Assembly (NCBI GenBank): GCA_002724895.1
Contig: PBQB01000051.1
Coordinates: 3,508 to 15,478 of the forward strand
Direction: 5' to 3'
Length of the DNA: 11,971 nucleotides
From: Flavobacteriales bacterium
GTDB taxonomy: Bacteria > Bacteroidota > Bacteroidia > Flavobacteriales > BACL11
The notes below the pieces were generated by a model, which was not told the origin of the DNA, made no database searches, and worked only from the letters and a program-made list of their open reading frames with translations. A program made the translations under genes and the position numbers. Shown here in pieces: positions 8,126 to 11,971 of this stretch (positions are counted from its first letter, which is position 1; each line of letters begins with the position of its first letter).

Positions 8126-10225
8126 CTAAAAAATCTTTTTATAACGAAGTCTAATAGAATTGCCAATAACAACTATATCAGAGAATGCCATAAATAGTGC
8201 TGCCCACATTGGATTTAATAGTCCCATAAATGCAAGCGGTATAGCTATTATATTATAAGAAAATGCCCAAAAAAGATTTTGTTTTATTGTAAGAAAAGTT
8301 GCTTTGCTAATTTTAAATAATTGAATTAGCTGATCTAAATTTGAAGAACTAAGTAAAATAACATCTGATGATTGTATTGCAATTCCATTTGCATTTGCAA
8401 TTGAAATACCAACATCCGATTCAGTGAGAGCAGGAGCATCATTAATTCCATCACCAATCATTGCTGTTGGATTTTTCTTTTTGAGATTATTTATTACATC
8501 AATTTTATTTTTTGGAAGTTGTTCGCTAAAAATCTGATTAAAAAATAATTTATTAGAAATTAAATCACATTTTTCTTTTTTATCACCACTAATTAAAACT
8601 GTATTATACTTTAATTTTTGTAATTCTTCTAAAACATCACTTGCTTTATCCTTAATTTTATCTTCTATTTTTATGGTTGCAATTAATTCATTGTTACAAA
8701 GAACATAAATATCATAATTATTACTGTCGTCTATTATTTTAGAAGATCCTATAGTATATTTTTTACTGTTAATTTTAGCAGAAATACTAATTCCTTTTTT
8801 TTCTTCAATTTCTGAAACTTGAAGATCAAAGCTATTCTTTTCAAAAATTTTACATAACGATTTTGCAATTGGATGAGAAGAGTGTTTTTCAATATTATAA
8901 ATGATATTTTTAAGATCGTTTATATTATGTTTTTCTTTATTAATCTTAAGTTCAGAAACTATGAAATTACCTGTTGTTATGGTTCCAGTTTTATCAAATG
9001 CTATATTTTTAATTGTAGCTACTTTTTCTATTGTGTCACCTCCTTTAATTAATATTCCTTTTTTAGCTGCTCTTCCTATTCCTACCATCACAGCAGTAGG
9101 AGTTGCTAATCCCATTGCACAAGGGCATGATATAACTAATACAGCAATTGCTCTCAATATTGATTCTTGAATTTCAACAGAAAAAAACAAGTGATTAACA
9201 AAAAAGGTAATAATAGAAATTAATACTACAACAGGAACAAAAACAGCACTTACTTTATCTCCTAACTTTTGAATATTTGGTTTACTATTTTGAGAATCTT
9301 TAACCAATTTAATTATTTGAGAAAGGAGAGTGTCTTCTCCTATCTTATTGGCTTTAACTTTAATATTTCCATCTGTTACTATTGTTCCACCAATAACTTT
9401 GTCATTGATTTTTTTAAATGTAGGATTACTTTCTCCTGTAATCATTGATTCATCTACATAACATTCTCCGGAGATAATTTTTCCATCAGTTGGAATTTTA
9501 TCTCCATTGTTAATTATAAGGATATTATTAATTTTTATCTCATTGTATGAAATCTCTTTAATTTTTGATCCTAATTCTATTTTAGCAATTCCTTTTTGAA
9601 TTTTAGATAAATCTTTAATAGCACTGGTTGTTTTTTTAACAGACCTTCTCTCTAACACATTTCCTAGTAATACTAGTGTAATTATTGTGGTGGTAGTTTC
9701 AAAAAATAAATATTTATTTATTTGCTCAGAGTTATAGTATATCACCCATCCAACAATACTATAAATAAATGAAGCAGTTGAACCAATGAATATTAGTACA
9801 TTCATATTTGCTAGTCCATTTTTTAAGGAATTTAATGCACTCTTACCAAAATAAACCAATCCTATTATGTATACTGGTACACATAATAAAAATTGTAATA
9901 AAGGATTTTTTAAAATACTGTTTTCTTCCACAAACATATGTGAAAAGAGTGGTATGGTAAATATAGCAGAAAAGATAAAATACTTTTCTTCAAGTGATAT
10001 TGTTTTTTTTTCTTTTTTTTCTAAAATTTTATATCCAAGGTTTTTGATGATTTTTTGTACTTGCTTTTTTTCGTAGTCATTTTCAATTTTAAAGATTCCT
10101 TCAGAAGTAGTGAAATTAATATTGAAATTAATAAATTGATGCTTTTTTAATTCTTTTTCTATGCCTAATGCACAGTTTACACAAGACATACCCTCAATTT
10201 TATATTTTACTTCTTTTTGTTTCAT
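8126..10225 (-). CDS. copA: Copper-type P1B heavy-metal-translocating ATPase (CopA-like)
   Basis: A 699-residue inner-membrane pump that probably exports Cu(I) using ATP. In order: one HMA metal-binding domain with GMSCVNC (metal cysteines C15 and C18), membrane segments, the TGES actuator loop, CPC at 367-369 in the transport path, the phosphorylation site DKTG at 411-414, the nucleotide-binding HP dipeptide at 451-452, and the hinge GDGINDAP from 591. The late membrane motif YN (657-658) fits the Cu(I) subgroup. In the last segment the usual MxxSS reads MAFSD (679-683), so the second serine is replaced by aspartate. It is shorter than many CopA proteins because it has a single HMA domain. 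A CcoI/FixI role in cbb3 oxidase assembly is possible, but no cco genes are nearby. The ATG lies 11 bases after a TAnnTTTG box. Confidence 0.9.
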   Translation of the reverse strand: MKQKEVKYKIEGMSCVNCALGIEKELKKHQFINFNINFTTSEGIFKIENDYEKKQVQKIIKNLGYKILEKKEKKTISLEEKYFIFSAIFTIPLFSHMFVEENSILKNPLLQFLLCVPVYIIGLVYFGKSALNSLKNGLANMNVLIFIGSTASFIYSIVGWVIYYNSEQINKYLFFETTTTIITLVLLGNVLERRSVKKTTSAIKDLSKIQKGIAKIELGSKIKEISYNEIKINNILIINNGDKIPTDGKIISGECYVDESMITGESNPTFKKINDKVIGGTIVTDGNIKVKANKIGEDTLLSQIIKLVKDSQNSKPNIQKLGDKVSAVFVPVVVLISIITFFVNHLFFSVEIQESILRAIAVLVISCPCAMGLATPTAVMVGIGRAAKKGILIKGGDTIEKVATIKNIAFDKTGTITTGNFIVSELKINKEKHNINDLKNIIYNIEKHSSHPIAKSLCKIFEKNSFDLQVSEIEEKKGISISAKINSKKYTIGSSKIIDDSNNYDIYVLCNNELIATIKIEDKIKDKASDVLEELQKLKYNTVLISGDKKEKCDLISNKLFFNQIFSEQLPKNKIDVINNLKKKNPTAMIGDGINDAPALTESDVGISIANANGIAIQSSDVILLSSSNLDQLIQLFKISKATFLTIKQNLFWAFSYNIIAIPLAFMGLLNPMWAALFMAFSDIVVIGNSIRLRYKKIF

Positions 10226-10236
10226 ATTATATATAG

Positions 10237-10244
10237 CAAATGTA
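10237..10244 (-). promoter_or_regulatory. Bacteroidota -7 box for the copper ATPase gene
   Basis: The minus strand reads TACATTTG, a full TAnnTTTG match, 11 bases before the ATG at 10225. The implied leader is only a few bases, as for the DUF2520 operon in this window. No -33 TTG at canonical spacing and no obvious copper-regulator operator (palindrome) is visible. Confidence 0.45.
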
Positions 10245-10278
10245 TATACTTTAATTAATTTAATTTGTATTAATATTA

Positions 10279-10286
10279 TATATTTG
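10279..10286 (+). promoter_or_regulatory. Bacteroidota -7 box for tRNA-His
   Basis: The plus strand reads TATATTTG, a full match to TAnnTTTG, 11 bases before the G-1 residue of the tRNA. Transcription would begin about five bases upstream of the mature 5' end. A TTTG at 10264-10267 is too close to serve as the -33 element. Confidence 0.5.
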
Positions 10287-10297
10287 TCAAAGTTTAT

Positions 10298-10372
10298 GGT
10301 GGTTGTAGCTCAGTTGGTTAGAGCACTGGATTGTGGTTCCGGGGGTCGTGGGTTCGAATCCCATCATCCACC
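10298..10372 (+). tRNA. tRNA-His (anticodon GTG)
   Basis: The cloverleaf folds fully. The acceptor arm is 10299-10305 with 10365-10371, the D stem GCTC/GAGC is 10308-10311 with 10321-10324, and the anticodon stem is 10326-10330 with 10338-10342. The anticodon GTG is at 10333-10335, and the T arm (10348-10352 with 10360-10364) encloses the TTCGAAT loop. The encoded G at 10298 is the extra G-1 that marks histidine tRNAs and faces the discriminator C73 at 10372. The CCA end is not encoded, since the sequence continues CAA. One acceptor pair is broken: T10303 opposite T10367 (position 5:68). A promoter box and a terminator flank the gene, so it is probably transcribed alone. Confidence 0.97.
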
Positions 10373-10376
10373 CAAT

Positions 10377-10402
10377 AAAGGAGTTTTTTTAACTCCTTTT
10401 TT
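10377..10402 (+). terminator. Intrinsic terminator after tRNA-His, probably bidirectional
   Basis: A perfect 9-bp inverted repeat, AAAGGAGTT (10377-10385) and AACTCCTTT (10391-10399), with a 5-base T loop, is followed by T residues to 10402. Read on the minus strand, the same hairpin follows the stop codon of the CEYC thioredoxin-like gene and ends in TTTATT, so it can stop both convergent transcripts. It touches the last bases of that gene's stop codon (10401-10403). Confidence 0.85.
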
Positions 10403-10889
10403 AATTTAGTATCTTTTTAATATTTCTTGAAAGAAGCTCTTTAGGCTGAAATCCTGGGAAAAGTTTTAAAATTTCATAATTATTATTAAGTATCACTATA
10501 GTTGGAGCAGTAATACTATTTTTTGTTCTACCTAGTTCAAAAAATAGATCATGTCTAAATGAATAACCATGATCTATCGGTTGTTGATTAGTATAAGTTT
10601 TACTATTGAATTTAATAGTGTCTTTTGTATATCCATTTATTTTTACTGGAAAAAAATTTCCATTAACTAAACTTATTATTTCTTTGTTTGTTAATGTATT
10701 TTTCATCATTTTATCACAATACTCACAATTAGGTTTGTAAAAATAAATTAAAATATTTTTATTATATTTATTAGAATATTTTTCTGCCTTTTTTAATGTT
10801 ATCCAATCAATATTATTTTTAATATTTCCTTGACTAAATAAAAATAATGGAAACAGAAATACAAAAAAGCCTAATCTTCTCTTAAACAT
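10401..10889 (-). CDS. Exported thioredoxin-fold protein with CEYC active site
   Basis: A 162-residue protein with an N-terminal signal peptide (positively charged MFKRR, then a Phe/Leu-rich core, cleavage probably near residue 20), so it should act in the periplasm. It has a thioredoxin-like fold: strand ILIYFYKPN, then the redox pair C55-E-Y-C58, and the cis-proline loop at P129 (SITAPTIVIL). The segment around 80-115 resembles the Thioredoxin_2/Thioredoxin_7-type proteins (Pfam names from memory) of Bacteroidota. It is probably a thiol-disulfide oxidoreductase; reductant and partners are unknown. Its ATG overlaps the stop of the upstream thioredoxin-like gene by one base (TAATG), so the two are translationally coupled. 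It ends at the bidirectional terminator. Confidence 0.85.
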   Translation of the reverse strand: MFKRRLGFFVFLFPLFLFSQGNIKNNIDWITLKKAEKYSNKYNKNILIYFYKPNCEYCDKMMKNTLTNKEIISLVNGNFFPVKINGYTKDTIKFNSKTYTNQQPIDHGYSFRHDLFFELGRTKNSITAPTIVILNNNYEILKLFPGFQPKELLSRNIKKILN

Positions 10890-11353
10890 TATTTTTTGTT
10901 TAAGATGTTTTTAGCACCTTCAATCCACGCATTAACACCACCACGAACATAGCCTTGAGAGCCTAGTCTGTTAAAGTTAGTCTTTCCTTCAGAAATTTCA
11001 GGAATTACAAACCAGCCACTTGGATATCCTCTTACTTGAAACATTTGAGCTAATTGTTGATTTTGTTTTTGTAATTCAGGCTCTAATTTTTTTCTTTTTG
11101 GAAAGTCAAGTTCAACCAAAATAAGGTTTTTACTCGCCCATGATTTAAATTCAGGTTTAAAAAACACTTCTTTTTGTAATCTAATACACCAACCACACCA
11201 GTCACTACCAGTAAAAAAGAAAAAAAGTGGTTTCTTTTCCTTAACAGATAATTTGATTGCTTTATCAACATTAGTATGCCATGTTAGTTTATTTTCTTGT
11301 GAAAAAGCATTAAACGATAATGCTATTAATATAATTGCTAATATTTTTTTCAT
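10889..11353 (-). CDS. Exported thioredoxin-family protein with CGWC active site
   Basis: A 154-residue protein with a clear signal peptide (MKKILAIILIALSFNAFSQ, cleavage near 19). The mature part is a thioredoxin domain: strand PLFFFFTGSDW, redox motif C53-G-W-C56, and cis-proline P111 in RGYPSGWF. The GSDWCGWC form is common in periplasmic thioredoxin-like proteins of Bacteroidota, and a reductase or DsbD-like partner role is likely. It lies between the peptide transporter gene (18 bases upstream) and a second thioredoxin-fold gene (1-base overlap). The ATG is immediately preceded by an uninterrupted run of A residues on the coding strand, which takes the place of a ribosome binding site. 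Confidence 0.88.
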   Translation of the reverse strand: MKKILAIILIALSFNAFSQENKLTWHTNVDKAIKLSVKEKKPLFFFFTGSDWCGWCIRLQKEVFFKPEFKSWASKNLILVELDFPKRKKLEPELQKQNQQLAQMFQVRGYPSGWFVIPEISEGKTNFNRLGSQGYVRGGVNAWIEGAKNILNKK

Positions 11354-11369
11354 TTTTTTTTTTTTTTTT
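11353..11369. repeat. 17-base T/A homopolymer before a start codon
   Basis: Seventeen consecutive T residues on the plus strand are 17 A residues on the minus strand, the last one being the A of the thioredoxin-like gene's ATG. The run fills nearly all of the gap between that gene and the POT transporter stop codon. A-rich leaders enhance initiation in Bacteroidota, which lack strong Shine-Dalgarno use. A run this long is also prone to length change by slippage and to sequencing or assembly error. Confidence 0.9.
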
Positions 11370-11371
11370 AG

Positions 11372-11971
11372 TTAGTGAATATCATGCATTAATTTTTTTA
11401 TCAAAGGTGCAATAATAAATGTTAAAATTGCAATACCAAGTGTTACAAAACCTATCTTTGCAAATAAGTCATTATATATCATAGCCTCAGCGACACCATT
11501 TGTTGTATAGTCTAATCCATCAAACAAAATTTTATTTAACTTGCCCAATAATCCAGATGATTCGGTAGTGGTACTATCTGTAGTTAATTTAGCTAGAACA
11601 CCAGCTATATAATGAGCTACTGTAGAAGATAAAAACCATAACCCCATAAAAAAGGCAACTGACTTTTTGGGACTAAGTTGTGTTACTTTTGATAATCCAA
11701 TTGGAGATAGACATAGTTCACCAGTAGTAATTAACAACCATCCAATCCATAAAGTTGAAAAAGGAAGCTTTCCAGCATCATTAATAAAATGAATACTATA
11801 TGCAAAAACTAAAAATCCAAGCCCTAAAAATCCTACTCCTAAAGCAAATTTCTTAGGTGTATTTGGATTTTTTTTCCATATATCAAGTTTTTGCCATAAT
11901 AAAGCGAAAGGAAATGCTAAAAATATAATATAAGCAGGATTTATAGCATTTGTTTGTGAAGCATCAACCAT
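11372..11971 (-). CDS. Proton-dependent oligopeptide transporter, POT/PTR family (C-terminal part)
   Basis: Only the last 199 codons are present; the gene continues past the right edge. The ATG at the edge is almost certainly an internal methionine, because POT proteins are usually 450 or more residues long and this begins in mid-protein. POT transporters import di- and tripeptides with protons across the inner membrane. The diagnostic late-protein motif GELCLSPIGLS is at fragment residues 84-94, preceded by INPAYIIFLAFPFALLW (10-26), another family-like segment. Five or so hydrophobic segments are visible, with a hydrophilic loop (about 130-165) before the last one. The next gene starts 18 bases after its stop, so the transporter and the two thioredoxin-fold proteins probably form one operon. 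The precise peptide substrate is unknown. Confidence 0.92.
   Translation of the reverse strand: MVDASQTNAINPAYIIFLAFPFALLWQKLDIWKKNPNTPKKFALGVGFLGLGFLVFAYSIHFINDAGKLPFSTLWIGWLLITTGELCLSPIGLSKVTQLSPKKSVAFFMGLWFLSSTVAHYIAGVLAKLTTDSTTTESSGLLGKLNKILFDGLDYTTNGVAEAMIYNDLFAKIGFVTLGIAILTFIIAPLIKKLMHDIH

Noticed and set aside
8092..8172. Upstream start for the T9SS protein at 8172
   Set aside because: It would overlap the ATPase gene by 47 bases and put 27 non-signal residues in front of a clear signal peptide; the ATG at 8091 fits better.
8901..10076. Two plus-strand open frames (8901-9170 and 9867-10076) inside the ATPase gene
   Set aside because: They are antisense to conserved ATPase motifs (including CPC) and only mirror its membrane segments.
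8126..10225. CcoI/FixI (cbb3 oxidase copper ATPase) as the identity of the P-type ATPase
   Set aside because: No ccoN/O/P/G genes are adjacent and it has only a single short HMA N-terminus; not excluded, but the general CopA-like call is safer.
10275..10290. Minus-strand TTGACA next to TATAAT (sigma70-like)
   Set aside because: The two elements are only 4 bases apart instead of about 17, and Bacteroidota use TAnnTTTG promoters.
10161..10409. Open frame of 82 codons on the plus strand across the ATPase start and tRNA
   Set aside because: It runs through the complete tRNA-His and antisense to the ATPase N-terminus, with no recognisable protein features.
11083..11271. 62-codon frame inside the CGWC thioredoxin gene
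   Set aside because: It is an alternate frame of a clear thioredoxin domain with no independent support.
1..11971. CRISPR arrays, transposons, phage or defence genes, and split genes
   Set aside because: No direct repeat arrays, terminal inverted repeats, transposase or integrase motifs were seen; all internal genes are full length and the two partial ones are cut only by the window edges.

Overview
The window comes from a strongly AT-rich member of the Bacteroidota, most likely a flavobacterium (marine, small-genome types look similar). The evidence is a secreted protein with a C-terminal type IX secretion (T9SS) sorting domain, a fused CcsB-CcsA cytochrome c assembly protein, a bacillithiol-pathway BshB1 deacetylase, TAnnTTTG promoter boxes in three intergenic gaps, and almost no Shine-Dalgarno-like sequences. 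Genes are tightly packed: neighbours overlap by 1 to 8 bases in four places, and no gap between genes exceeds about 75 bases. Nothing looks like a phage, insertion sequence, CRISPR array or defence island.

Region 1 (1-1877, minus strand) is an operon read leftwards: a Rossmann/DUF2520 protein, a UbiA-family prenyltransferase of the geranylgeranylglycerol-phosphate geranylgeranyltransferase type, and the first 58 codons of a Maf nucleotide pyrophosphatase. All three are joined by overlapping stop and start codons. A 63-base divergent promoter region (1878-1940) separates it from region 2 (1941-5713, plus strand). There, a 1023-residue CcsBA heme exporter/cytochrome c synthase overlaps bshB1 by one base.

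Region 3 (5719-10225, minus strand) holds a 790-residue T9SS-exported protein with three Asp-box (BNR) motifs and, upstream of it, a copper-type P1B ATPase with one N-terminal metal-binding domain. Region 4 is a plus-strand tRNA-His (GTG) with its own promoter and a terminator hairpin. Region 5 (10401-11971, minus strand) is a proton-dependent peptide transporter (POT family, truncated by the window edge), followed by two exported thioredoxin-fold proteins with CGWC and CEYC active sites.

A loose theme is envelope redox and metal handling: cytochrome c assembly, bacillithiol synthesis, copper export and periplasmic thioredoxins. The genes lie in separate transcription units, so a joint system is inference only. 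Most of the window is ordinary flavobacterial chromosome. The points most worth checking are the archaeal-lipid-like prenyltransferase operon, the Asp-box protein with its long insert, a Ser-to-Asp change in the last membrane segment of the copper ATPase, and a 17-base homopolymer directly in front of a start codon.
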